Shown here: positions 18,682-27,184 of the stretch, one piece after another
Layout of the letters: every line of letters starts with the position of its first letter
How positions within the stretch are numbered: position 1 is the stretch's first letter
DNA from: Thalassotalea mangrovi
Lineage (GTDB): Bacteria > Pseudomonadota > Gammaproteobacteria > Enterobacterales > Alteromonadaceae
Assembly (NCBI RefSeq): GCF_005116735.1
Contig: NZ_SWDB01000040.1
Location: 1 to 51,280 of the forward strand
Direction of reading: 5' to 3'
DNA: 51,280 bases
Position numbers and translations under genes: made by a program
Notes under the pieces: generated by a model
Told to the model about the DNA's origin: nothing
What the model saw: only the letters and a program-made list of their open reading frames with translations
Database searches by the model: none

Positions 18682-19857
18682 TTACACTTTATTTCTCTCG
18701 ATCAATTGCTTGGCAATAATCATGCGCTGGAATTCATTGGTGCCCTCACCGATACACATCAGCATGGCATCACGATAAAAGCGCTCTATTTCATATTCGC
18801 AGCTATAGCTATAACCACCGAAAATACGCATCGCTTCATTAGCGCAAAATACCCCGGTTTCTGAGGCAAAATACTTGGCCATTCCCGCTTCCATATCACA
18901 GCGTTCCTGGGCATCATACTTGGCCGCAGCCTGCTCTATTAACAACCGCGACGCTTCCACTTTCGATGCCATTTCACCAAGCTTTAACTGAATGGCCTGA
19001 TGCTGGCAGATAGGTTTACCAAAAGTTTCCCGCTCCTGGGCGTAACGTACAGCGAGATCCAGAGCACCTTGTGCAATACCGGCGCCACGGGCCGCAACAT
19101 TAATGCGGCCTAGTTCGAGGCCACCAACGGCTTGCAAGAACCCATGACCTTCCTCTTCACCAATGAGGTTAGCTGCCGAAACGCGAAAATTGGTAAATAC
19201 TACTTCACAGGTATCGATAGCCCGATAGCCGAGCTTTTTCATTTTAATGACTTCCACACCCGGCAAAAAATTACCATCGGCATCTTTGGTTTCCACCAAA
19301 AACAAGCTGGTTCCCTTGTATCTTGGCTGGATTTCCGTATCGGTTTTTACCAGAACGGCCAATGAGTTACCGTTAAGGGAGTTAGTAATCCAGGTTTTCG
19401 CGCCATTGATAATGTAATCATCACCATCGCGTTTAGCAGTTGTGGTGATCGCTTGTAAATCTGAACCGGCATTGGGTTCGGTTAACGCGATACCACCACG
19501 CATTTCGCCGGTTGCCATCAAAGGTAAAAATTTGTCCTTTTGTGCCTGGGTACCACAGCGCTCAATGGCTGAGGCCTGAATCAGGTGGGAGTTAAAAATA
19601 CCGCCTGGCGCCATCCATGCCGATGCCACCCGAATAACGATTTTCGCGTAAATTGACGCTGGTAATCCGAGCCCCCCCCACTCCTGACCGATAGTTGCAC
19701 CGAACAGACCAAGCTCTTTCATTTGCTCAACCAGTTGCTCTGGGTATTTATCCGCCTGATCAAATTCCCGGGCAATCGGGGCTACTTCATTCGTTACCCA
19801 TTTATCAATCATGTCGAGGATGGCGACTTCATCTTCTTTGCTGTAGATCTCGGTCAT
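18682..19857 (-). CDS. Acyl-CoA dehydrogenase
   Basis: A 391-residue FAD enzyme that inserts an alpha-beta double bond into an acyl-CoA. Signatures are GGIALTEPNAGSDLQAI (FAD/substrate), WITNSLNG and the C-terminal GEGTNEFQRMIIAKQL, where Glu371 is the likely catalytic base. It sits between a MaoC hydratase (10 nt upstream) and two CoA-transferases. In this setting the substrate may be a branched dicarboxylyl-CoA such as a methylsuccinyl-CoA analogue; this is inference. Confidence 0.92.
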   Translation of the reverse strand: MTEIYSKEDEVAILDMIDKWVTNEVAPIAREFDQADKYPEQLVEQMKELGLFGATIGQEWGGLGLPASIYAKIVIRVASAWMAPGGIFNSHLIQASAIERCGTQAQKDKFLPLMATGEMRGGIALTEPNAGSDLQAITTTAKRDGDDYIINGAKTWITNSLNGNSLAVLVKTDTEIQPRYKGTSLFLVETKDADGNFLPGVEVIKMKKLGYRAIDTCEVVFTNFRVSAANLIGEEEGHGFLQAVGGLELGRINVAARGAGIAQGALDLAVRYAQERETFGKPICQHQAIQLKLGEMASKVEASRLLIEQAAAKYDAQERCDMEAGMAKYFASETGVFCANEAMRIFGGYSYSCEYEIERFYRDAMLMCIGEGTNEFQRMIIAKQLIERNKV

Positions 19858-19867
19858 GGTGATTTAC

Positions 19868-20386
19868 CTAGTAATTAATTTTGTCTTCGACGCTGTGGCC
19901 TTCTTTGGCAATCAACATCTTGCGGATAAAGCTGCATACCTGCTTACCATCCTGGTTAAAGCCTGTGGTACGAATGGTCACGATACCGGCGCCCGGACGA
20001 GACTTGGATTCACGTTTTTCTACCACTTCTGATTCACAATACAGGGTGTCATCTTCAAATAAGGGGTAGGTCATTTTGATATCATCCCAACCAAGGTTGG
20101 CGATGGCTTTTTGCGAGCAGTCAGTCACGCTCATGCCAACCATTAAGGCGACGGTCAACGGTGAGCAGACAATGCATTTACCAAATTCACTGGCTTTAGC
20201 GTACTCATCATCAAAATGCACCGGATGGGTATTCATGGTCAACAGGGTGAACCAGGTATTGTCGGTTTTGGTTATCGTACGACCCGGGCGATGCTCATAT
20301 ATATCGCCGATATTGAAACCTTCGTAATAACGCCCAAAAGATTCACGAAAGCGATTCTCACCCACTTGTTTTACCGTTTTAACCAT
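19868..20386 (-). CDS. MaoC family (mesaconyl/itaconyl-CoA-type) hydratase
   Basis: A 172-residue hotdog-fold hydratase. The usual GDxNPxH hydratase-2 motif is replaced by MNTHPVHFDDEYAKASEFG, a form I associate with mesaconyl-CoA/itaconyl-CoA hydratase-like MaoC proteins. It would add water to an unsaturated acyl-CoA. The CoA-ester lyase gene upstream and acyl-CoA dehydrogenase downstream give a dehydrogenate-hydrate-cleave set. Substrate specificity is inferred only. Confidence 0.85.
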   Translation of the reverse strand: MVKTVKQVGENRFRESFGRYYEGFNIGDIYEHRPGRTITKTDNTWFTLLTMNTHPVHFDDEYAKASEFGKCIVCSPLTVALMVGMSVTDCSQKAIANLGWDDIKMTYPLFEDDTLYCESEVVEKRESKSRPGAGIVTIRTTGFNQDGKQVCSFIRKMLIAKEGHSVEDKINY

Positions 20387-20424
20387 AATGACATCCTTAC
20401 TTGCTGATATTTTTGTTGTTTATT

Positions 20425-20443
20425 CAAAGCCATTTTGGCTTTG
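20425..20443. other. Intra-operon hairpin between lyase and hydratase genes
   Basis: CAAAGCCA (20425-20432), TTT, TGGCTTTG (20436-20443) is a perfect 8-bp hairpin in the 146-nt gap between the MaoC start (20386) and the lyase stop (20533), the longest gap in this operon. No strong T-run follows on the minus strand, so it may be an mRNA processing or stability element rather than a terminator. Confidence 0.4.
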
Positions 20444-20532
20444 GTTTATGCAATTTGGTTTTCTATTCAGTGTTCTATTTCGCGGCTTGAATATTTCGTG
20501 TTTTGCTGCCTGAATATTTTTTCACTGCGTGG

Positions 20533-21378
20533 TTATAATTTTCCGGCAATTGCTGCTAGCGCCAGGGTGCGCCGGGCGGCAAGAATAATGGGCCGGTCGA
20601 CCATGCGACCATTTACCACAACTACTCCGGCATTATCCGATGGCACGGCATCGATGATGGCTTTGGCGTTAGCAATCTCTTTCTCCGTTGGCGTAAAAGC
20701 TTTATGAATCGCCGTTAACTGTTTCGGGTGAATCGCCGCCTTGCCGGTAAAACCAAGCGCTTTTACTTTGCTGGTATCGGCAAAACAGTGTTCGAGTTCG
20801 GTTAAATCAATATGCGGCACATCGATTAGCTGCATCTGTCTGGGTTGGCTCGCCTTCGCTTGTACCAGTTGCATCCGCGCCAGCAATAAAGGTTCATAAC
20901 TAAACTCACAACCAATATCGGCGCTGTAATCGGCGCCGCCAAACATTAATGCATCAACCCTGTCGGACGCCTGGCCAATTGCTGCCGCCTGTTGCACCCC
21001 TTGCACGGTTTCTAACAGCGCAATTAAACGAATGTCGGTCTGATTTAATTGCTGGCAAACCGCTGCGATTTCTTCGGCAGAAGATGCCTTTGGTAGCATA
21101 ATGGCCCTTGGGTGCTGACCTGCCGTTAATAGCGCTGCAATATCCGCCTGTCCTTCTGTCGATAGCGATGGGTTTACCCGGATAACGACCTTATCGGCAT
21201 GTTCCGTTTCGCTTAGATAATCCCGCACTGATTGTCTTGCTGAAGTTTTGTCTTCAGGCAATACCGCATCTTCAAGATCGATGCAGGTCATATCGGCGCC
21301 GCTTAACAGCGCTTTTTCAAAACGCTCAGGTCGACTGCCCGGTACAAACAATAAGCTACGCAGCAAAGGCAGGCTCAT
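20533..21378 (-). CDS. HpcH/HpaI (CitE-like) CoA-ester lyase
   Basis: 281 residues of the citrate lyase beta / malyl-CoA lyase family, TIM-barrel enzymes that cleave 3-hydroxy-acyl-CoA thioesters in a retro-Claisen step. SLLFVPGSRPERFEKALLSGADMTCIDLEDAV has the CoA-contacting Arg and the metal Glu/Asp, and MFGGADYSADIGCE is the second metal site. It follows the PuuE-like gene after 2 nt. With the MaoC and CoA-transferase genes it resembles methylmalyl-CoA or citramalyl-CoA cleaving pathways. Confidence 0.88.
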   Translation of the reverse strand: MSLPLLRSLLFVPGSRPERFEKALLSGADMTCIDLEDAVLPEDKTSARQSVRDYLSETEHADKVVIRVNPSLSTEGQADIAALLTAGQHPRAIMLPKASSAEEIAAVCQQLNQTDIRLIALLETVQGVQQAAAIGQASDRVDALMFGGADYSADIGCEFSYEPLLLARMQLVQAKASQPRQMQLIDVPHIDLTELEHCFADTSKVKALGFTGKAAIHPKQLTAIHKAFTPTEKEIANAKAIIDAVPSDNAGVVVVNGRMVDRPIILAARRTLALAAIAGKL

Positions 21379-21380
21379 GA

Positions 21381-22262
21381 TTATGACTCCGCGCTAAATC
21401 CAGGCTTTTCAACCTGAGTCGCGAAGTGACTGGCGATTTCTTCACGAGTGGCGAACCACACGCCGACTTTTTTCGAGACATATTCGAGGAATTGCTCAAA
21501 CGCCCAGATACGGCCCGGGCGACCTATGATACGCAGATGCAGGCCGAGGCTCATCATCCGCGGTTGCCTGGCCCCTTCGTCATATAAAACATCAAAAGTA
21601 TCAATGGCGTACTTCAGCCATTGCTCTGGCGTGTAAGAAGGAGCCACCCACATTTTCATGTCATTACTATCCAGGGCGTAAGGGACAATCAGCATCGGCT
21701 CGTCACTACCAGTCACCGGTGCCCAGAATGGGCTGTCGGCACTGTAATCATCCATGTGATACAGATAGCCTTCCTCCTGCAAAAGGCGTCGGGTGCTGTC
21801 GGTAAGCAGATAGCGGGAGAGCCAGCCTAATGGGCGTTTGCCTGTGGTTTTTGCGATGGACTCTGTCGCATTACGAATAAACTCGCGTTCCTGTTCTTCA
21901 TCCATACGAAACTGATGAATCCAGCGATGGCCGTGCGAACAGGTTTCATCACCACGGCGACGAATGGTTTCTGCCAAATATGGTGCTCGCTCTAAAGATA
22001 CGGCTGCGGCTGTCCAGGTGACGCGAACATCGTAATTATCCAGTAATCGGATAATACGCGGAGCGCCTTCATTGATACCGTATTGATAGTTAGATTCATT
22101 GCCATAATTGCGCATCGGTTTTTTCAGATGAACCATTAGCTCATCCACCGGCTCCATGCCATTGTCGCCGTCTTTTACCGAATACTCAGAGCCTTCCTCA
22201 ACATTCACTACAATCGAAAGTGCCAGTCGGGCATTGTTTGGCCAGTTATACGTGGTTGCCAT
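21381..22262 (-). CDS. PuuE-like cyclic amide/imide hydrolase (NodB-fold) 1
   Basis: 293 residues of the polysaccharide-deacetylase superfamily, but with no signal peptide and with the opening motif RLALSIVVNVEEGSEYSVKDGD and a CSHGHRWIHQF site. This form is seen in PuuE allantoinase and cyclic imide hydrolases, which open a ring amide. Sugar deacetylation is unlikely given the cytoplasmic setting among CoA enzymes. It lies 2 nt from the CoA-ester lyase. It is the first of three such genes in the window. Confidence 0.85.
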   Translation of the reverse strand: MATTYNWPNNARLALSIVVNVEEGSEYSVKDGDNGMEPVDELMVHLKKPMRNYGNESNYQYGINEGAPRIIRLLDNYDVRVTWTAAAVSLERAPYLAETIRRRGDETCSHGHRWIHQFRMDEEQEREFIRNATESIAKTTGKRPLGWLSRYLLTDSTRRLLQEEGYLYHMDDYSADSPFWAPVTGSDEPMLIVPYALDSNDMKMWVAPSYTPEQWLKYAIDTFDVLYDEGARQPRMMSLGLHLRIIGRPGRIWAFEQFLEYVSKKVGVWFATREEIASHFATQVEKPGFSAES

Positions 22263-22279
22263 TGTTATGATTAATCCTG

Positions 22280-23122
22280 CTAGTGGTATTCTTCACCGCC
22301 GGAGACATTCATGCATTCGCCGGTGATGTAAGAGGCTTGCTCCGAGCATAAAAATGCGCAGGCTTTGGCAATATCTTCCTGCAGACCTGGACGGCCCAGT
22401 GGGATCCTGTCGCGCATATCCTGCATGTATTTGTCGTAACCTTTACCGGTCACTTCACTAAAGTGGCTGTTCTGCCAGGCACCAAGACCTGTAGTGACGT
22501 GATTAGGACAAATCTGGTTCACATTAATGTTTTCAACGCCTAGTTCTTGTGCGGCAACCCGGGTTAAACCATTCATGCCGTGCTTTGAGGTGGTGTAAGC
22601 CGACGCATGGGCAAATGCCGATTTTGATGCCTGCGAGCCAATATTGATGATCTTACCGCCGTGACCTTGCTTAACCATTTGTTCGCTGGCGTATTTAATC
22701 CCTAAGAATACACCGCGCAGGTTGACGTTAAGCACCATATCCCACTCATCAACTGACATCTCAAGGATAGGTTTCATCAAGTAGCCGATACCAGCGTTGT
22801 TGACCCAGATATCGAGACGACCGTATTCGCTAACCGCAAACCGCACCGCCGCCTGCACTTCTTCCGGATTTAACACGTTACAGTTAAACGCCTTGGCATC
22901 GCCGCCAGCGGCAATGATTTCATCAACGATTTGCTGCATTTGAGAACGAGTACCAACCGCCGATTCCGGCATATACTCGCCTTCACCATGACCGATATCG
23001 GTGATGATCACCTTACAGCCTTCACTGGCAAGGCGTTTTGCCATGGCTTCTCCAAGACCATCTTTGCGCCCGGCACCGGTAATTACCGCGACCTTACCGT
23101 GTAGATCCTGATATTGACTCAT
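22280..23122 (-). CDS. Short-chain dehydrogenase/reductase
   Basis: 280 residues with the Rossmann nucleotide motif TGAGRKDGLG, NNAG in WVNNAGIGYL, and the catalytic Ser...YxxxK in SAYTTSKHG. The ending CSEQASYITGECMNVSGGEEYH is typical of classical SDRs. It would oxidise a hydroxyl or reduce a ketone with NAD(P). It is the second gene of the operon, 8 nt after the RedY-like gene. The substrate is unknown. Confidence 0.9.
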   Translation of the reverse strand: MSQYQDLHGKVAVITGAGRKDGLGEAMAKRLASEGCKVIITDIGHGEGEYMPESAVGTRSQMQQIVDEIIAAGGDAKAFNCNVLNPEEVQAAVRFAVSEYGRLDIWVNNAGIGYLMKPILEMSVDEWDMVLNVNLRGVFLGIKYASEQMVKQGHGGKIINIGSQASKSAFAHASAYTTSKHGMNGLTRVAAQELGVENINVNQICPNHVTTGLGAWQNSHFSEVTGKGYDKYMQDMRDRIPLGRPGLQEDIAKACAFLCSEQASYITGECMNVSGGEEYH

Positions 23123-23130
23123 AAGGCCTC

Positions 23131-23439
23131 CTAAAGTTTGGAGGTCATGATGAATAGAGGATTGTCGGCAAAGCTTTGAAATTCGCCCGCCACCTTTTGC
23201 ATGGTTTCACTACTGACATCTTTACCAAACTGGTCCATGTCGTTGATTTTAAGGATTTCGATATAGTCGTAGGGCGGTTTGTCTTCACTCATCAACAACC
23301 CTTGCGATTGCAGTATTTCAAAGCTATCGACCGATGGCAGGCCACCTGCGGTTGGCAAGTCGGTTTCCCGCGCCCATTGCTGATAATCCGTTTCGTTTAC
23401 GCCAGGTTTGAGGTTAAAAAGCACGACTATGGTGGTCAT
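23131..23439 (-). CDS. RedY/HapK-like small dimeric alpha+beta barrel protein
   Basis: 102 residues; an opening strand TTIVVLFNLKPGVNETDYQQWARETDLPT and a closing FADNPLFIMTS fit the ferredoxin-like (EthD/Dabb) fold. The pattern resembles the REDY-like HapK family, named from prodiginine clusters; this is from memory and moderately sure. It is the first gene of the eight-gene catabolic operon. A small isomerase, lyase or stress role is possible; none is shown. Confidence 0.65.
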   Translation of the reverse strand: MTTIVVLFNLKPGVNETDYQQWARETDLPTAGGLPSVDSFEILQSQGLLMSEDKPPYDYIEILKINDMDQFGKDVSSETMQKVAGEFQSFADNPLFIMTSKL

Positions 23440-23460
23440 ATTAGCTCCATCCGTTTTTTA

Positions 23461-23480
23461 TAATTTGTACGGACATATTA
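23461..23480. promoter_or_regulatory. GntR-type operator candidate, site 1
   Basis: TAATTTGTACGGACATATTA pairs with its own reverse complement at 8 of 10 positions around the central CG. It matches the site at 40046-40065 at 15 of 20 positions when aligned on the centre. It lies 22 nt upstream of the first codon of the operon starting at 23439, a place where a repressor would block initiation. Confidence 0.6.
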
Positions 23481-23833
23481 CGCAGAGGTCGAAACTTTTG
23501 TCAAAAAACCAACAAACCAAGTTTTCGACAAATTGACATTTGACAATCGCCACCCAGCGTCCTCCAGCTTTCGAATTCGGGACCCCCATAAATCTCCCAT
23601 TTTGGGACACCCGCAATTTTCTCAACAGATGTTAAGTCGATTTATCGGAATGCTGAAATTTCGGGACACCTACATAATTTCAGCATAATTTCAGGACACC
23701 CACGATTTACAGAGATTTTTAGTGCGCCTGTCTAGGGTTAACTTCGCAGGTGTCCTAAAAATCACAAAAGTAATCATTAGTTGGGTGTCCCGGTTTATCA
23801 CTGTCATCGTTCCGGGATATTTTTGCTTGCCCT
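23481..23833. repeat. GGACACCC repeat cluster 2 in gene-free region
   Basis: The gene-free stretch 23440-23899 holds site 1 above, then exact cores at 23605-23612, 23694-23701 (GGACACCC) and 23783-23790 (GGGTGTCC), plus degenerate copies at 23664-23671 and 23748-23755. Three copies face one way and two the other. Each is flanked by AT-rich sequence such as TTTGGGACACCCGCAATTTT. No reading frame of note is present. Confidence 0.85.
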
Positions 23834-23871
23834 AGAAAAAAGCCTCTAACCGCAAAAGCTGTTAGAGGCTT
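23834..23871 (-). terminator. Rho-independent terminator of DUF3224 operon
   Basis: AAGCCTCTAAC (23840-23850) and GTTAGAGGCTT (23861-23871) form an 11-bp stem. Read on the minus strand the stem is followed by a run of T (complement of 23835-23841). It lies 28 nt past the stop of the DUF3224 gene. Confidence 0.9.
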
Positions 23872-23899
23872 ACGAAGAGGAGAAGGAGAGCAATCAGAG

Positions 23900-24280
23900 T
23901 TAATCTTCACTCAGCTCAAAATGTAACTGGTAACTGTGGCTTTGTTCGGATTGAATAATATCTAAGGTACCGCTAATCCCGACCAAGTCGCCATGACCTG
24001 AACCTTCGATAATTTGAATGTGAAGCTGCTGAGAATCTGCTGACATCAATCCTTGGTGTAGCAATGTAAAGCCACCAGACTTGCCATTTAGCTCACCATT
24101 GAACTCTTCAATTGCAGCATAAGCGGCGTGGCCATCCGGGGTACGTTTACTTATCATCTGGCCGATACCTGAGCCACTCAAGTCTCCCAGATACGTTTTA
24201 TCGATTATAATGCGCCCAACAGGCGCGAATGCATCATTTTGCGGATCCAGATTTATATCGAATGTACCTGACGCTTTCAT
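23900..24280 (-). CDS. DUF3224-like protein
   Basis: A 126-residue protein rich in beta strands: KASGTFDINLDPQNDAFAPVGRIIIDKTYLGDLSGSGIGQMIS, then GHAAYAAIEEFNGELNGKSGGFTLLHQG and GTLDI near the end. This pattern fits DUF3224, a cupin/lipocalin-like family of unknown function. The ATG at 24280 is 7 nt after AAGG; an adjacent GTG at 24283 is less well spaced. It is last in the unit B operon, 9 nt after the 117-aa gene. Confidence 0.8.
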   Translation of the reverse strand: MKASGTFDINLDPQNDAFAPVGRIIIDKTYLGDLSGSGIGQMISKRTPDGHAAYAAIEEFNGELNGKSGGFTLLHQGLMSADSQQLHIQIIEGSGHGDLVGISGTLDIIQSEQSHSYQLHFELSED

Positions 24281-24289
24281 CACATTGCC

Positions 24290-24643
24290 TTATTCTTCAC
24301 AAAGTTTCTTTTGAATATCTTCGATGCTGTCCTCTTCAACGGCCATGCCTTCTTTATCCTGTTGGATAATTCGTAAAATTCGCGCCAGATATTCCGAAGT
24401 TTCGATACTGCGCTTTTCCACTTCCGATGTACTTGGCTGGTAACTATCCAGCTCATCGGCCCCAAGAATGCCTTTCTCAACCAAAATAGCTTCCAGGCTA
24501 GCGGCTCGCTCTCTCACCACATTCAGCTCCATTGCCAGCGCCATTGTAATCGACATGACCTGCTCAGTTTGTTTATCGGCAAGAAAATACGGACGTTGTC
24601 CTTTGGCTTTGGTACCCGCCAGCTTTAATTTATCAATAGTCAT
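24290..24643 (-). CDS. Unknown 117-residue helical protein
   Basis: Not recognised. It is highly charged and predicted mostly helical, without signal peptide or membrane segment; the middle (MALAMELNVVRERAASLEAILVEKG) looks like a short coiled coil, suggesting a dimer or an accessory subunit. Its ATG overlaps the methyltransferase stop as TAATG, so the two are probably translationally coupled and may act together. Confidence 0.75.
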   Translation of the reverse strand: MTIDKLKLAGTKAKGQRPYFLADKQTEQVMSITMALAMELNVVRERAASLEAILVEKGILGADELDSYQPSTSEVEKRSIETSEYLARILRIIQQDKEGMAVEEDSIEDIQKKLCEE

Positions 24644-25839
24644 TATGATGCCTTTTTCCACATCCCAAATGCATTCCACACTGGTGCTCGGCCGTAATCT
24701 TCGCCGCTGTCACCCGCCTCGCGCCTACCAAAAATCTTTTCATCCACTAAGGAGACTACACCAGTCTGGAATAAGTCATCCGCGCTAAAACCGGCATTTA
24801 CCACCACCTGATTCAAATCAGCATCATGCATTGGTCCCCAGTAGGGCTCATTATTAAAATACGTATCCCAATCGCGGATAAATTGCTCATAAATACTCAT
24901 GCCCTGATACTGCGGTTGCTCAAGATGCAGGGTTAATCCGCCTGGGCTTAACAATCGGTGAATAGTTTTCATAATTGCCGGCATCGCTTTGTGAGACGTT
25001 TCATGCCAGAACATAGACGTAGTAATAAGATCAAATGACTCGTCGGCAAATTGCGATAAATCCTCGCCGTTCGCCTGCATAAAAGTAATGTTATCAACAC
25101 CAAGCGCTTTCGCCCGGGCGTGGCCATAACGAAGACATGGCCTTGCGACATCGATAGCGATAACCTCGGCATCAGGAAACGCTTGAGCTAATGGCACAGC
25201 GTTGTGGCCTATGGTACAGCCGATATCTAAAATACGTTTCGGGTTAAAATCCGGGTACTCGGCAGAAAGAAAGTTACCAACGCCTTTACCGCCGCCATCA
25301 TTGAGAGCGCCCAGTAAACCAGCGGTAGTTACGAACAAACCCAAATCATAGCTGGCCGCAACCGTAACATCGTTTTCAAAGTATTCGGTGTAATAACATC
25401 CGGGCTGGCAGTGAATATCCACTGAGCTTACATATTCCGGGATCTGAATCGATTCATCGAGCATTAGCGTTTCGGCATCACGATTATAGGTTTCAACTTT
25501 CTCAACGATTTCATCTACCTGACGCAACACTTGCGATCGCCCCAATTGCTGGCGCATCTCCATGGTATTGCGACGCAGCGCACTCCACATCTGAAAATAG
25601 CCGTTATCGAGCATCGCCTGGCGAACCTGATGACGATCTTTGGGTTGCTCTCCCGTTTCTTCAATAATTTTGGGTAACACATCCTGCTCGTAAGCCGTTT
25701 TTACGCCTGGCAGGATCTGAGCACTTAAATGTACATTCAAATGAGTAAGAAAGTTAAGGCGCGAGACTTCATCATGACTGGCTTTGGCCAGTAAATCGTG
25801 TTGTTCTATGCTTTGCCAGGATGGTAACGGCTTAGTCAT
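24643..25839 (-). CDS. Class I SAM-dependent methyltransferase with long N-terminal domain
   Basis: 398 residues. The C-terminal half has SAM motif I (ILDIGCTIGHNAVPLAQAFP), an acidic motif II (VIAIDVARPCLRYG) and SFDLITTSMFWHE. The first ~190 residues are a helical domain that I do not recognise, with a CQPGCYYTEYF segment. The start overlaps the stop of the 245-aa gene by 8 nt and its stop overlaps the next start, so three genes of mostly unknown role are tightly coupled. The methyl acceptor is unknown. Confidence 0.85.
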   Translation of the reverse strand: MTKPLPSWQSIEQHDLLAKASHDEVSRLNFLTHLNVHLSAQILPGVKTAYEQDVLPKIIEETGEQPKDRHQVRQAMLDNGYFQMWSALRRNTMEMRQQLGRSQVLRQVDEIVEKVETYNRDAETLMLDESIQIPEYVSSVDIHCQPGCYYTEYFENDVTVAASYDLGLFVTTAGLLGALNDGGGKGVGNFLSAEYPDFNPKRILDIGCTIGHNAVPLAQAFPDAEVIAIDVARPCLRYGHARAKALGVDNITFMQANGEDLSQFADESFDLITTSMFWHETSHKAMPAIMKTIHRLLSPGGLTLHLEQPQYQGMSIYEQFIRDWDTYFNNEPYWGPMHDADLNQVVVNAGFSADDLFQTGVVSLVDEKIFGRREAGDSGEDYGRAPVWNAFGMWKKAS

Positions 25840-26569
25840 GATTCAATCCTCCCTCAATAAATTGATAATCAACCAACTCGTAATGGGTTTGCATATAGCC
25901 ATCAACACCTGCCTTTAAAAACAAATAGTTGTCATCGGCCGTACACCAAAGATTATAAGGCGGATGTTCCTCCGGCAAATTTCCGGCAGTATCGACAACC
26001 TGAAAATGACGGGCCTGAAACGTTCCCGCTTTGACGGTGATTTCCTCTTCACCGACATAGCGAATACCAAAGCCAGTTTTAAATAATAATGGTCCGGTAG
26101 CACCGCGGTGATCCGGCGACGTTAAAAACAGATCAGGGAAGAAAGTTTTTCCGGGTCCCTGGCTTAAGTCGTAGATGCGCATGAGTAAGGCATCACCAAC
26201 AATTGGGTGAGCCTGTAACCATTTCACCGGTGTGTCGACATCAATTTTTTGGCTGATGCGGCCATCACGTTGATTATGGCTTTCGCACTCAACATAACCT
26301 TTAGCGAACCGCATCCAACCGCTACCTTCATAACGGTCACCCACGCTCAAGCGAACACTGCAATCGATAGGGCTGGCGTCACTATTCATCGCCAATATCA
26401 CATCACGAATGACATTGGGTTCATCGTCTATTTCACAATGAGCATGTAAAACTTTGACGTTATCGCTTTGGGTAGTGATAGTGAAATATTCCCTACCACG
26501 CTCTTTTCCGAAGCGTTCTGGCTTCTTACTGGTGTATTCGATAGTACCGCGAAGGGTTGTATGTTTCAT
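25832..26569 (-). CDS. Unknown 245-residue beta-rich protein
   Basis: Not recognised. There is no signal peptide or membrane segment. The beta-rich C-terminal part (EEEITVKAGTFQARHFQVVDTAGNLPEEHPPYNLWCTADD) resembles the closing strands of DUF3108-like barrels, where KAGTF..RHF is a common pattern, but the match is weak. It overlaps the methyltransferase start by 8 nt and heads that sub-operon after a 154-nt gap from the thioesterase. A ligand-binding role is possible. Confidence 0.7.
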   Translation of the reverse strand: MKHTTLRGTIEYTSKKPERFGKERGREYFTITTQSDNVKVLHAHCEIDDEPNVIRDVILAMNSDASPIDCSVRLSVGDRYEGSGWMRFAKGYVECESHNQRDGRISQKIDVDTPVKWLQAHPIVGDALLMRIYDLSQGPGKTFFPDLFLTSPDHRGATGPLLFKTGFGIRYVGEEEITVKAGTFQARHFQVVDTAGNLPEEHPPYNLWCTADDNYLFLKAGVDGYMQTHYELVDYQFIEGGLNHD

Positions 26570-26723
26570 TGATTATTCCATTTGATAAGCGGGCGATTTG
26601 TTCATCTGCGCCAGCCTGCAATCTATCTCTGCCTCAATAATGGCTGCAGATACCGTCCTTATCGATGATCTTTGTCAATTAACAATATTTCATCGATCGT
26701 AGCCCAGTTAAGAAAATGGCGTG

Positions 26724-27176
26724 TTAGTTGTTTGAGTTAATGATTTTCCAAATCCCCGTGCCGGTCATCACCTGCCGTTTTGTGAACAGCTGACCTTCGG
26801 CGAATATTACTGAGCGGGTTTTGCGCACTACTCTTCCCTGTCCGAAGAGAATTTCTCCGGCCTTCGCAGCAGCGACAAAGTTACTGTTTATATTAATGGT
26901 GGCAAAGCGAATATCGTGACCCATTTCATCGCCGATTGCCCGATAGATACAATAATCAAGAAAACTGAGCAATACACCACCGTGAACAACCCCCTCAGGG
27001 TTTAAATGACGCTCATCCAGTGGTAACGCCCTGGTAAACGAGTCTGTTTCGACATTTTGTTTTTGGTAAAATGGACCAATGTGCCCGGAAAAGCCATCTG
27101 TATGCCCCGCGAGTGAATACTGTTTATGAAAATCATCCATATTGGTATGCATTTTCGAGCGAAGCTTGGCAACCAT
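26724..27176 (-). CDS. PaaI-type hotdog thioesterase
   Basis: 150 residues with the acyl-CoA thioesterase motif NPEGVVHGGVLLSFLDYCIY; the HGG and the following Asp form the usual active site of the PaaI/4HBT group. It would hydrolyse an aryl- or acyl-CoA, perhaps to rescue trapped CoA. A strong AGGAGG lies 6 nt before its ATG, 8 nt after the stop of the enoyl-CoA hydratase-like gene. Confidence 0.88.
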   Translation of the reverse strand: MVAKLRSKMHTNMDDFHKQYSLAGHTDGFSGHIGPFYQKQNVETDSFTRALPLDERHLNPEGVVHGGVLLSFLDYCIYRAIGDEMGHDIRFATININSNFVAAAKAGEILFGQGRVVRKTRSVIFAEGQLFTKRQVMTGTGIWKIINSNN

Positions 27177-27184
27177 AGTCCCTC

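Noticed and set aside
21381-22262. Extracellular polysaccharide deacetylase
   Set aside because: No signal peptide, PuuE-like motifs, and an operon of cytoplasmic CoA enzymes argue against sugar deacetylation.
24280-24480. 66-codon minus-strand frame overlapping the 117-aa gene
   Set aside because: The overlapping 117-aa frame has a coupled start and fits the operon; this one has no such support.
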